From positions 3,224,001-3,288,000 of the forward strand of contig NZ_SMGE01000001.1 in the NCBI RefSeq assembly GCF_004339525.1: 64,000 bases of DNA, given 5' to 3'. Below the pieces are notes generated by a model that was not told the DNA's origin, made no database searches, and saw nothing but the letters and a program-made list of their open reading frames with translations. Numbering within the stretch: position 1 is the first letter of the stretch; each line of letters starts with the position of its first letter. The translations under genes and the position numbers were made by a program. This document shows positions 54,730 to 62,357 of the stretch, one piece after another. This stretch comes from Flavobacterium sp. 90 (GTDB lineage Bacteria; Bacteroidota; Bacteroidia; Flavobacteriales; Flavobacteriaceae).

Positions 54730-55157
54730 TGATGACAACAAAGAAAAAGATAGTTATAGTAACCGCCTCAGTGGTTATTCTAGGTTTGGGAGTTTATTTT
54801 TTGACCAGAACCAACGCAAACGGAAAATCTGTTTTAGGTGGCAATAAAAAGTATATCGATGAAGGTGACATTAATACGGTTCCTGCTTTTTCTGCCAGTC
54901 AAAAAGTAGCCTTATTGTATGACGCTATGAATCGTTACAATGGTACAGATGAAACCTTAATTTTTGAAACTCTAACAGGAGTAACACAGGCACAATTTGG
55001 ACTTATTCAAAAGGCATTCGGGCTAAAGAATTACAATCGTTTATTAGGTTATAATACCATCGGAGGCACAAAATTACCTTTGAAAACTTGGTTAAAAGAA
55101 GAATTAAGCGACTCGGAATATAGCCTTCTTAGAAAAAAATTCCCGCTCTATTTATAA
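54729..55157 (+). CDS. Annexin-like membrane protein 2 (142 aa)
   Basis: One transmembrane helix (residues 8-25) and a C-terminal helical domain. The domain carries LLYDAMNRYNGTDETLIFET, TGVTQAQFGLIQKAFGLKNY and LKTWLKEELSDSEYSLLR. The GTDE element and the helix spacing match an annexin repeat. The protein is paralogous to the preceding one. Followed by the second 60-nt inverted repeat. Confidence 0.65.
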   Translation: MMTTKKKIVIVTASVVILGLGVYFLTRTNANGKSVLGGNKKYIDEGDINTVPAFSASQKVALLYDAMNRYNGTDETLIFETLTGVTQAQFGLIQKAFGLKNYNRLLGYNTIGGTKLPLKTWLKEELSDSEYSLLRKKFPLYL

Positions 55158-55165
55158 ACTCAAAT

Positions 55166-55225
55166 GTAGATTTTTTTAAGTGCCTGGAAAAACGCCGGCG
55201 CAAGATCTTCTTAAAAAAAATCTAC
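55166..55225. repeat. 60-nt inverted repeat, copy B
   Basis: Begins GTAGATTTTTTT and ends AAAAAAAATCTAC. CCTGGAAAA is at nt 18-26, then the variable ACGCCGGCGCA, then AGATCT. Exactly 60 nt. It ends 18 nt before the start codon at 55244. Confidence 0.85.
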
Positions 55226-55243
55226 AATTTAAAACAGGAAAGT

Positions 55244-55873
55244 ATGAAATTGAAAAATGAAGATAAGTTATTGATAGGAGGCGGAATAGTTGCATTAGGA
55301 ACAATTGGGTTTCTCTACTGGAAGAAAAAGAAAAAAGAAAAAGAGGATGATCTGCTCGTAGATGATATTCCCGAACCGCCAAATGTTTTAGATAATCCTA
55401 TCCCGCAAGCAGGCGCATCTTTAGACAGAAACAAAGTCTTATCAAAAGGTAGTAAAGGTCTTGAAGTAAGAGAATTGCAAAGGCTTTTAGGAGTGGCAAT
55501 CGACGGAGATTTTGGCACAAACACCCTTAAGGCTTTGCAAAGTAAAAAAGGTGTTGTAAAGATTAGTTTATCCAGTTACATTACTACTAAACCCGTTGTA
55601 AGCAAAGTAATCAATGCTATTCCGACAGCGCTTGTTGTTCCTAAAGTCGGTCAGAAATTAATGGCAAACACGGATAAGGTTAGTCTTTTCAATGCCAAGA
55701 GAACCGCAAGCGGGGTTTATTTCAATGATGGTACAAAACCCTTTTTTAAAAACTCCCTTAATTATGGTCAGCACATCGGAACTTTTGTAGCTTCTAAATT
55801 AGGCGGGCAATATTTAATTAAACGTGATAATGTTTACTATTTCGTAAACGCAAATGCGGTAAAAGCGTATTAA
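55244..55873 (+). CDS. Peptidoglycan-binding membrane protein (209 aa)
   Basis: One N-terminal transmembrane helix (residues 8-26), a charged linker, and a peptidoglycan-binding-1 domain (LSKGSKGLEVRELQRLLGVA with IDGDFGTNTLKALQ). The C-terminal 80 residues look like a small SH3-type beta domain. It sits directly before the endolysin and holin, so a role in wall penetration or lysis is likely. Confidence 0.75.
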   Translation: MKLKNEDKLLIGGGIVALGTIGFLYWKKKKKEKEDDLLVDDIPEPPNVLDNPIPQAGASLDRNKVLSKGSKGLEVRELQRLLGVAIDGDFGTNTLKALQSKKGVVKISLSSYITTKPVVSKVINAIPTALVVPKVGQKLMANTDKVSLFNAKRTASGVYFNDGTKPFFKNSLNYGQHIGTFVASKLGGQYLIKRDNVYYFVNANAVKAY

Positions 55874-55874
55874 A

Positions 55875-55976
55875 ATGCCAACAACCACACAATCAACCTT
55901 AATGATAAGCACAATAGCAGTACTGGCAGTTGTACTGTTATTGCCGAAATCTGAACCTAAAAAAGTGATATTATAA
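55875..55976 (+). CDS. Tiny single-helix membrane protein (33 aa)
   Basis: A 33-codon ORF that encodes a hydrophobic peptide (TLMISTIAVLAVVLLLPKSE). It begins 1 bp after the preceding stop and its TAA overlaps the next ATG (TAATG). The tight packing supports translation. Confidence 0.6.
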   Translation: MPTTTQSTLMISTIAVLAVVLLLPKSEPKKVIL

Positions 55977-56671
55977 TGAGTTTCATTTTAGACAATAGCA
56001 ATGTATTTTTAAAAGCATTTTTAAAATATAACATTAATAATCCGCTAAGAATTGCGCATTATTTAGCACAGCTTTCCCATGAATCAGGGAATTTTACAAG
56101 GCTTGTAGAAAACCTGAATTATACCCCTGAGGGACTCGCTAGTACAAGCCCTTTTAATAGCCGTATGACTGCTGTACAAAGAAATCTTTACGGTCGTACG
56201 GCTTCGCATCCCGCCAATCAAATAATGATCGCCAATATTGGGTATGCCAATTCAAACGGTAACGGAAATGTTGCCAGTGGTGACGGTTGGAGATTTAGAG
56301 GACGTGGTTTGATTCAGCTTACAGGAAGAGCCAATTACGAAGCCTACAAAAAGTACTCGGGATATGATGTTGTTACTAATCCTGATCTGCTTTTGCAGGT
56401 CGGTATTGCCATTGATTGTGCAGCTTGGTTTTTTTCTGTTTATAAAGACCTTAATTCTTTGGCAGATGCCAATTTAATTACCAAGATCACACAGAAAATC
56501 AACGGAAAAACCAACGGATTAGCCGATAGAATAAGCAAGTTTAAATTTTACAAAGCTCAAAACATCACCATTGAGTTATTAAAAAAAAAAGCGAAACCCT
56601 TACCTAATTTTAACAGTATCCGCACTTACGCTTTTAATTGGCTATCACCTTTTAACACAAAACAAACATGA
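55976..56671 (+). CDS. GH19 chitinase-like endolysin
   Basis: A 231-residue protein matching glycoside hydrolase family 19. The catalytic Glu lies in LAQLSHESGNFTRLVENLNY and the substrate-binding loop is GDGWRFRGRGLIQLTGRANY. Phage members cleave peptidoglycan for host lysis. No signal peptide is seen, so it needs the holin encoded next. Confidence 0.9.
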   Translation: MSFILDNSNVFLKAFLKYNINNPLRIAHYLAQLSHESGNFTRLVENLNYTPEGLASTSPFNSRMTAVQRNLYGRTASHPANQIMIANIGYANSNGNGNVASGDGWRFRGRGLIQLTGRANYEAYKKYSGYDVVTNPDLLLQVGIAIDCAAWFFSVYKDLNSLADANLITKITQKINGKTNGLADRISKFKFYKAQNITIELLKKKAKPLPNFNSIRTYAFNWLSPFNTKQT

Positions 56672-57003
56672 GAGAAATATTATTTGAGTTAAAGATTTGG
56701 AGAGATTATATTTTACTGGGGATAGTTATCCTAATGGGGATTTTTACCAAAATCTACAATGCCACACAAAAAGGAAAAAAGGCAACACTTAGTTACATTT
56801 TAGCCGAGGGGATTGTTAGTGTTTTTGTTGCTATTTCAGTTTATGTTATCACAAGCGAGTTTTTAAATCTCAGCAAGTTTTTGACTTTCGTGCTTTGCGC
56901 TTGGGGCGGATCGCTGAGTACTTTAATCCATAGTGAAGTTGAGCAGTTGATAAGCAGTTTTTTTAACAGTCTGAAAATTTTAATTAAAACAAAACTAAAA
57001 TAA
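56668..57003 (+). CDS. Putative holin (111 aa)
   Basis: Three hydrophobic helices in 111 residues, e.g. YILLGIVILMGIFTKIYNAT and FLTFVLCAWGGSLSTLI, with charged termini. It overlaps the endolysin stop by 4 bp. The size, topology and position fit a holin; there is no strong family signature. Confidence 0.7.
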   Translation: MREILFELKIWRDYILLGIVILMGIFTKIYNATQKGKKATLSYILAEGIVSVFVAISVYVITSEFLNLSKFLTFVLCAWGGSLSTLIHSEVEQLISSFFNSLKILIKTKLK

Positions 57004-57557
57004 TGACAACAAATTTAGATCATAAAGACCCGTTTAAAGAGTTCTTAAGAATTCTGGTCATACTATTAATATCGTTTTCATTTGGATGCGCTTTGCTTTG
57101 TTGCAGTTCAAAAAAAACTATTCCAACGCGCACCATCGAGCGTATTATTGAGCATAAAACAGATAGTGTAAAAACTACTGAAATAAATCGGGCAATTTTA
57201 GACAGCCTGATTGTGAAAGTTGCAAAAGTCAAAACAGCAAAGCCCGAATGTGACAGTATAACTCAGGCAACGCTCGATCAGGTTTTAAGGCAACTTAACA
57301 GTTATAAAAAATCAGGGAGCAACGAAGCGAGTGTTCGGTACGATGAAGCCTTGAAACAAATTGTAGTGCTTCTTAAACAAGCTGAGACTAAATCTCAAAT
57401 CACCTCTGTAAATAAAGAAGACAAGGAAAAAGAAAAGGAAATCGAACCCATTGTTATAAGGGAAAAGTATATCCCGAAATGGGTTAAAATACTGGCTTTT
57501 ATTGGTGGTTTAGCAATTGTCTTTTTAGCTTGGAGAATTGGTAGAATTTTTATTTAA
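57003..57557 (+). CDS. Spanin-like or lysis-associated lipoprotein (184 aa)
   Basis: An N-terminal membrane segment ends in a possible lipobox (LLCCSSKK). A long coiled-coil region follows (residues 40-150), then a C-terminal membrane helix (KILAFIGGLAIVFLAWRIG). Two anchors on a long coil suit a unimolecular spanin that bridges the inner and outer membranes. Its start overlaps the holin stop. Confidence 0.6.
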   Translation: MTTNLDHKDPFKEFLRILVILLISFSFGCALLCCSSKKTIPTRTIERIIEHKTDSVKTTEINRAILDSLIVKVAKVKTAKPECDSITQATLDQVLRQLNSYKKSGSNEASVRYDEALKQIVVLLKQAETKSQITSVNKEDKEKEKEIEPIVIREKYIPKWVKILAFIGGLAIVFLAWRIGRIFI

Positions 57558-57568
57558 AAAATTAGAAA

Positions 57569-58045
57569 ATGAGCGCTAAAAAAATAATTATCGGAGCGGG
57601 AATAATTGCAATTGCAGGTTATTTTTTTATTGAATACAAAGTACAGAAGATCATCGAAAGATTCCAATTTGTAAAAGTTTATCCTACTGCGATAAAGAAA
57701 TTCAATATCAAATGGAATGAAGGATCTCCGTTTGTTTCGTTCAATTTGGATATCAAATTAGTCAATCCAACACCGGAGGTTTTCTCGGCAAAGATTGTGG
57801 CTGTTAAACTCAAGAGAATTATATTTTACGATAAAAACAATATTCTCTTAGGTACGGCAACCGTAAACACGGATGCTATAACAATTCCTGCTAACGGAAG
57901 CACAACGCTTTTCGATATTCCAATTCAGTTAGAACTCAAAACGATTGCCAGTACAATTATATCAGCAATTCAAAACAGTTTTAATTTAAAAGACATTAGA
58001 ATTGAAAGCGTCGTAAGCATTTTAGGCACTGAACATAAAATTTAA
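57569..58045 (+). CDS. LEA14-like membrane-anchored protein (158 aa)
   Basis: One transmembrane helix (residues 5-22). Residues 35-150 form a beta-sandwich with the LEA type 2 pattern: SPFVSFNLDIKLVNPTPEVF and TITIPANGSTTLFDIPIQL-like strands. LEA14 domains occur in stress proteins; in a phage operon it may act on the membrane or the virion. Function is unknown. Confidence 0.65.
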   Translation: MSAKKIIIGAGIIAIAGYFFIEYKVQKIIERFQFVKVYPTAIKKFNIKWNEGSPFVSFNLDIKLVNPTPEVFSAKIVAVKLKRIIFYDKNNILLGTATVNTDAITIPANGSTTLFDIPIQLELKTIASTIISAIQNSFNLKDIRIESVVSILGTEHKI

Positions 58046-58049
58046 TTCC

Positions 58050-60242
58050 ATGACCCTAGCCCAAGAATTTAATAGTTTGAATGGTTTGATCGTTTCCCGC
58101 AAAACCTTAGAAGATTTACTTATTAAGGCTGAAAAAGAAAAACACACTGTAATTTCAAAGCGAGTTATAAAAGTGTTGCAAGCCTTTGCAGATGATACTT
58201 TTTTGATTGAAATAAACAATCTTGTTGAGCCGTACGGACTAAATGGCGTTGAAGCTGAAATGTTGTTACCGACACTGGAGTATATTTCTGAGGATCATAA
58301 CGAAGGATTAAATGCCGTTTCACCTGATGAAATTTACAATTACATTACTGATCTAATCATTAATACCATTAAACAGGTTGGTCATTTGCCTTGGCAAAAA
58401 GAGTGGAAAGGTTCGGGCGCAGAAAATTCAGTAATGAACTATGTTTCAAAAAAGGAGTATTCAGGCGCAAATTTTATTTTGAACTTTGATATAAAATTCG
58501 ACTCACAGCTAAAACCTTATTTAGTTCCTGCAAATTTTATCCAACCTTACTATTTGACCTTTAACCAAATTGAAGAAGCTAAGGCAAGGCTTAAAAAAGG
58601 CAGTAAAGCAAGACGTGTAGTTTATTATACTCTGATTCACGATTATCATAGTGAGAATCTGAAATTCAAAACCAACGACAACAAAAAGTTTACGGATTTT
58701 GTCAATAGTAACAATCTTACCAAAGAGGATCTAAAAAAGAACCTGAGTAAGTTCCCAGTTTTAAAATACTACAATGTTTTTCGTGCTGATGATTGCGAGG
58801 GATTAAAATTCCCTGCTGTAAAAGAGAGAAAAAAAACAGATCCAATTCAGGAAGCGCAAGCCATAATTGACGGTTTTAAAAACCCGCCAATTTATACCAA
58901 TATTGGAGACAGAGCCTATTATCGTCCAAGTACAGACGAATTGAATATGCCTACTATTGAAGCTTTTACAAGTGAGGCTTTTTATTACTCTACATTTTTT
59001 CATGAAATGGTACACAGTACAGGAGCAGAAAAGAGATTAGGTAGAGATATGACAGGCACTCGCAATGGCGGAGGAACTGGAAATTATGCTTTTGAGGAAT
59101 TGATCGCTGAATTAGGAGCCGTTTTTTTATGTAGCGAATCAGGAATATTATTTCATACTAAAGAAAATTCAGCCAAGTATTTAAAGAGTTGGAACAATCA
59201 TTTAATTGATGAATTAAGCGATGATAATCGTTTTTTCTTGAAAGCTTCGGCTCAGGCTCAAAAAGCTACAAATCACATTTTAAGTCGTGAAACAGAAAAC
59301 AAAGAAGCTTCTGAAAGTTCTAAAAAAGAGATTCCAAAACCAGTAGAAAAACCAGTAGAAAAACCAGTTGCAAAAAAGAGAGAGAAATCAAAGACAAAGC
59401 AATTAGAATTGTTCGACGGTCTTAACGGAATTGCAAAGAATAAAAAGAAAATCGTTGTGAAGAAAGTTATTAGAAAAAGGGTTGCAAAGCCCATTGCAAA
59501 GGCAAAAATAGTTATTGCAAAGCCTAATCTTAATAAAAACACATTAGCCTACAAAATGGCTAACAAGCCAACAAACGTAGCCTATTTTAAAATTCAGGAT
59601 AAAGCAATTTCGGATTTTTTGGGACAGATAGAGAAAAAGGAAAAAGAGAGCATTGTTATTTCTCTTACAGGCGGTCAGGGTTCAATGAAAACCCGAATGT
59701 GCTTTCAGTTTATGAATGCCTTTGCACAAAATTATAAAGTAGGTCATGCCAGTATTGAAGAGCATCCCGAAAGTAGTTTGTATTATGATAAAGCGGAAGA
59801 ATATTTAAACGCAAAAGCTTTGCAAAACATCGAAGCTCCAGAAATCAAAAGCGTTGCAGATCTGAATAAACTTATAGTTTCCAATGATATAATAATTATT
59901 GATAGTTTCTCTAAAATGCAGGAAATGCAAAAGGGTTTTGAAGTGGATAAGGATTTAAGAAAAAAATACAACGGAAAGTTATTCATTGTCATTTTTCAGC
60001 AAACAACAGACGGCAAAATGCGTGGCGGTTCAAAAAGTCAATTTGATGCAGATGTTGTTTTGTTTACGGAAAAGAAATCAGACTATAGAGAGAATTACAT
60101 TTTCGCTGACAAAAACCGTTACCAAAACAAACCGCTTGACACCTTAAAGTTTAATATTTTTAATAAAAAGCTTGTACCTGTTCAGGCTGAGAATCGCACA
60201 GAATCAAAAACAAAGAAAAAATTATCGTTCACGGTAAATTAA
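58050..60242 (+). CDS. ArdC-like / zincin / RecA-type ATPase fusion protein
   Basis: A 730-residue protein with three parts. Residues 95-260 resemble the ArdC N-terminal (DUF1738) ssDNA-binding domain (INTIKQVGHLPWQKEWKGSG). Residues 290-400 hold a zincin-like domain with HEMVH at 318-322. A Lys/Pro-rich linker follows. Residues 525-715 form a RecA-type ATPase with a deviant Walker A GGQGSMKT (541-548) and Walker B DIIIIDSFSKM. ArdC-type proteins protect incoming DNA from restriction. The ATPase could act in replication or packaging. Confidence 0.8.
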   Translation: MTLAQEFNSLNGLIVSRKTLEDLLIKAEKEKHTVISKRVIKVLQAFADDTFLIEINNLVEPYGLNGVEAEMLLPTLEYISEDHNEGLNAVSPDEIYNYITDLIINTIKQVGHLPWQKEWKGSGAENSVMNYVSKKEYSGANFILNFDIKFDSQLKPYLVPANFIQPYYLTFNQIEEAKARLKKGSKARRVVYYTLIHDYHSENLKFKTNDNKKFTDFVNSNNLTKEDLKKNLSKFPVLKYYNVFRADDCEGLKFPAVKERKKTDPIQEAQAIIDGFKNPPIYTNIGDRAYYRPSTDELNMPTIEAFTSEAFYYSTFFHEMVHSTGAEKRLGRDMTGTRNGGGTGNYAFEELIAELGAVFLCSESGILFHTKENSAKYLKSWNNHLIDELSDDNRFFLKASAQAQKATNHILSRETENKEASESSKKEIPKPVEKPVEKPVAKKREKSKTKQLELFDGLNGIAKNKKKIVVKKVIRKRVAKPIAKAKIVIAKPNLNKNTLAYKMANKPTNVAYFKIQDKAISDFLGQIEKKEKESIVISLTGGQGSMKTRMCFQFMNAFAQNYKVGHASIEEHPESSLYYDKAEEYLNAKALQNIEAPEIKSVADLNKLIVSNDIIIIDSFSKMQEMQKGFEVDKDLRKKYNGKLFIVIFQQTTDGKMRGGSKSQFDADVVLFTEKKSDYRENYIFADKNRYQNKPLDTLKFNIFNKKLVPVQAENRTESKTKKKLSFTVN

Positions 60243-60253
60243 TAAAATAAAAA

Positions 60254-60313
60254 GTAGATTTTTTTTTAATCCGGATAGTCATTTCTCCAGGGAATTTTGC
60301 TTTAAAAATCTAC
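60254..60313. repeat. 60-nt inverted repeat, copy C
   Basis: Same ends (GTAGATTTTTTTT and AAAAATCTAC) and exactly 60 nt, but the core is on the opposite strand (CTCCAGGGA here) and shifted. It ends 37 nt before the start codon at 60351. Confidence 0.8.
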
Positions 60314-60350
60314 AATTCAAAAACAATCATCAACTAAAACAATCAAAGAC

Positions 60351-60602
60351 ATGAAAACGACAAGAAGAAAAACGACAACTAAAAGAACAACTGCAAAAAA
60401 GCCAACCGTTAGAGGATTAAAGAAAGTTTGTAGCGGTGTTGTTAAAGCCACTGGACTCAAAGCAGACGGGACTTTGAAAAAAGGTTACAAATACATTGCA
60501 GGAGGAAAAATTGTGAAAGTAACCCCGAAATCAACTGTAAAAAAGAAAGTGGTTAAGAAGCCAGTAGCAAAGAAAAAGGCAGTTAGAAAAACTAACAAAT
60601 AA
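60351..60602 (+). CDS. Histone-H1-like basic protein (83 aa)
   Basis: An 83-residue very basic protein with Lys/Arg/Thr-rich tails (MKTTRRKTTTKRTTAKKPTV and KKPVAKKKAVRKTNK) around a small core (VKATGLKADGTLKKGYKYIA). It should bind and compact DNA, and may package the virion genome; the latter is inferred from position. Confidence 0.75.
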   Translation: MKTTRRKTTTKRTTAKKPTVRGLKKVCSGVVKATGLKADGTLKKGYKYIAGGKIVKVTPKSTVKKKVVKKPVAKKKAVRKTNK

Positions 60603-60605
60603 TCT

Positions 60606-61427
60606 ATGGAAGGTATAGACGCGCGAATTGTAAAGTTTGTGAAAGATGAAAACGGGAATGTTTTATTGAAAAAGTTAGACAATACATTGATTTCTTCTTT
60701 TAATCCTGCTCAAAATTTATTGAGAATCCCTGAGGCTAAAAATAAATTCAAAGTTCAATCTATTTCGTCCTTTGCAAACAATAATTTTATACTAGATTAT
60801 ACTGAGGTTAATTGTGATTTGTGCGAGCCAATAATTCAGGCACAAAACTTTAATGATTTTTTGATTGAATTGTCATACAAATTCTTCTTTGTAGAAAATA
60901 AAGGCACAGTCAGTTCAGGTGGTAGCTCTAAATCTTCTATCTATGGAATTATAAGACCAACTTTTGTTTATTCTAATAATTTTATAACCCAAAACTCAAA
61001 GTTCATACGATTTCAAAGAATTGTTGGTGCTGATTATCCAACCGATATCACTGTTGAATATGGTGGTTTTAGAGAAGGCACTTTAGAGCCTTATACCAAG
61101 CCTTTTTACGGTGGTATTGATTTAGATCCTACCATATCTGTTAACTGGATGAGTATAGAGTCTTTGTATTCTATAGATGATTTATTTTTTAGATTCTCTT
61201 CATCATCTTATTTAAAGTATTTTGATGTAAAGCTGATTGTGAATCCCGATAGTAACACTTTTTCATTTATGCATGCTAATCCGCTGTTTGTAACTTCTGA
61301 TGCAGATTATAACGTAGGTGCTGTAAGTGATACTTTGAACTTAAAATTAAGCACTGCGGACAATAATAAAATAGAAGCCTTTTTACGTTGGAAAAATGTT
61401 CCTGAATTAGAAGCGAATCCAGAATAA
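60606..61427 (+). CDS. Putative structural protein (273 aa)
   Basis: A beta-rich protein without signal peptide (EGIDARIVKFVKDENGNVLL). It is the last gene of the late operon and is followed by a terminator. It may be a spike or other virion component. No family was recognised. Confidence 0.5.
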   Translation: MEGIDARIVKFVKDENGNVLLKKLDNTLISSFNPAQNLLRIPEAKNKFKVQSISSFANNNFILDYTEVNCDLCEPIIQAQNFNDFLIELSYKFFFVENKGTVSSGGSSKSSIYGIIRPTFVYSNNFITQNSKFIRFQRIVGADYPTDITVEYGGFREGTLEPYTKPFYGGIDLDPTISVNWMSIESLYSIDDLFFRFSSSSYLKYFDVKLIVNPDSNTFSFMHANPLFVTSDADYNVGAVSDTLNLKLSTADNNKIEAFLRWKNVPELEANPE

Positions 61428-61551
61428 AAAAGAGGATTTGCAGACCCACAAAAGCGTATTCTTGTATATTATTTCAAGTTCTACTTAAGAAATTTTTATA
61501 GCTTTGTTCTTATTATAAGTTTGAGAAGGTATCACAGACACTTTATCAAAG

Positions 61552-61588
61552 AAAAAAAATCCACTCATTTTCGAGTGGATTTTTTTTA
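61552..61588. terminator. Late operon terminator
   Basis: AAAATCCACTC pairs with GAGTGGATTTT around ATTTTC, with A-run and T-run on the two sides. Ends the late operon and may also act leftward for the convergent genes. Confidence 0.88.
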
Positions 61589-61660
61589 AAGGGCTCATTA
61601 ATTATTGAATGGGTAGTAGATTATAAAATAATTTTCCTTTTTTCTTATTTAAAGTAAACT

Positions 61661-61867
61661 TTATAAATTAGTTCTACTCTGTCTATTTTTTACCAAATAA
61701 AAGATCGTACCGATAATAAATATAGGTAAAACAAAATAGAAATAACTTATGAGGTAGTAAGTATCACCCAAGTTAATTGCATATAAATACTCATTAAAGA
61801 AAAAAAAGACAAATAGCAAAATGCAGATTGTCGCAAAAATCAAATAGTTTCTAAGTGGTGTTTTCAT
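61661..61867 (-). CDS. Small membrane protein (68 aa)
   Basis: The start at 61867 (MKTPLRNYLIFATICILLFV) is preferred because the longer frame adds residues that overlap the next gene. Two transmembrane helices. It lies downstream of the two genes below on the same strand. No family was recognised. Confidence 0.6.
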   Translation of the reverse strand: MKTPLRNYLIFATICILLFVFFFFNEYLYAINLGDTYYLISYFYFVLPIFIIGTIFYLVKNRQSRTNL

Positions 61868-61881
61868 TATAAAAGTTTTTT

Positions 61882-62355
61882 CTAAAAATCTGAATATTCC
61901 CAATCTACTTCATATTTGATTAATTTATCATTCTTAATTTTCTCTACAACATAAACTTTAAAATACGGATGTATCGAAGTAACGGGGAAAGGTGGTATGA
62001 ATCCAGATTTCTTATAAGCATCAGTTTTTTTACTTTCTGTTTTATAATACAAAACTTCATTTTCTCTCAGTTTTGCAATGTTTTCTAGTTTTATATTATT
62101 TAAAAAGCTAACAAGACAAGTGTCTGCTCTATGTTTTTTCTTATCAAAAACAAATCTTTCAGATTTTATCTTAAAATATATTTTTCCCTCTCTTTGAACT
62201 TTTGCATCATTCTCTTTTGAGTTAAACAATATATATTTTATAGGCTTTAGGGATTTATTCCCTCCTTTATAAAAAGAATAGTAATCACTTTCTTTTGTTT
62301 GTCCACTGAGGAAATTTACTAGGAGAAAAAACAGTATAGTTATATTTGTTTTCAT
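61882..62355 (-). CDS. Hypothetical secreted protein (157 aa)
   Basis: A 157-residue protein with a signal peptide (residues 1-19, ending LSGQ), otherwise unrecognised. It lies 2 bp after the metallopeptidase gene, so the two are co-transcribed. It could be an associated or immunity-type partner, but this is speculation. Confidence 0.6.
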   Translation of the reverse strand: MKTNITILFFLLVNFLSGQTKESDYYSFYKGGNKSLKPIKYILFNSKENDAKVQREGKIYFKIKSERFVFDKKKHRADTCLVSFLNNIKLENIAKLRENEVLYYKTESKKTDAYKKSGFIPPFPVTSIHPYFKVYVVEKIKNDKLIKYEVDWEYSDF

Positions 62356-62357
62356 AA

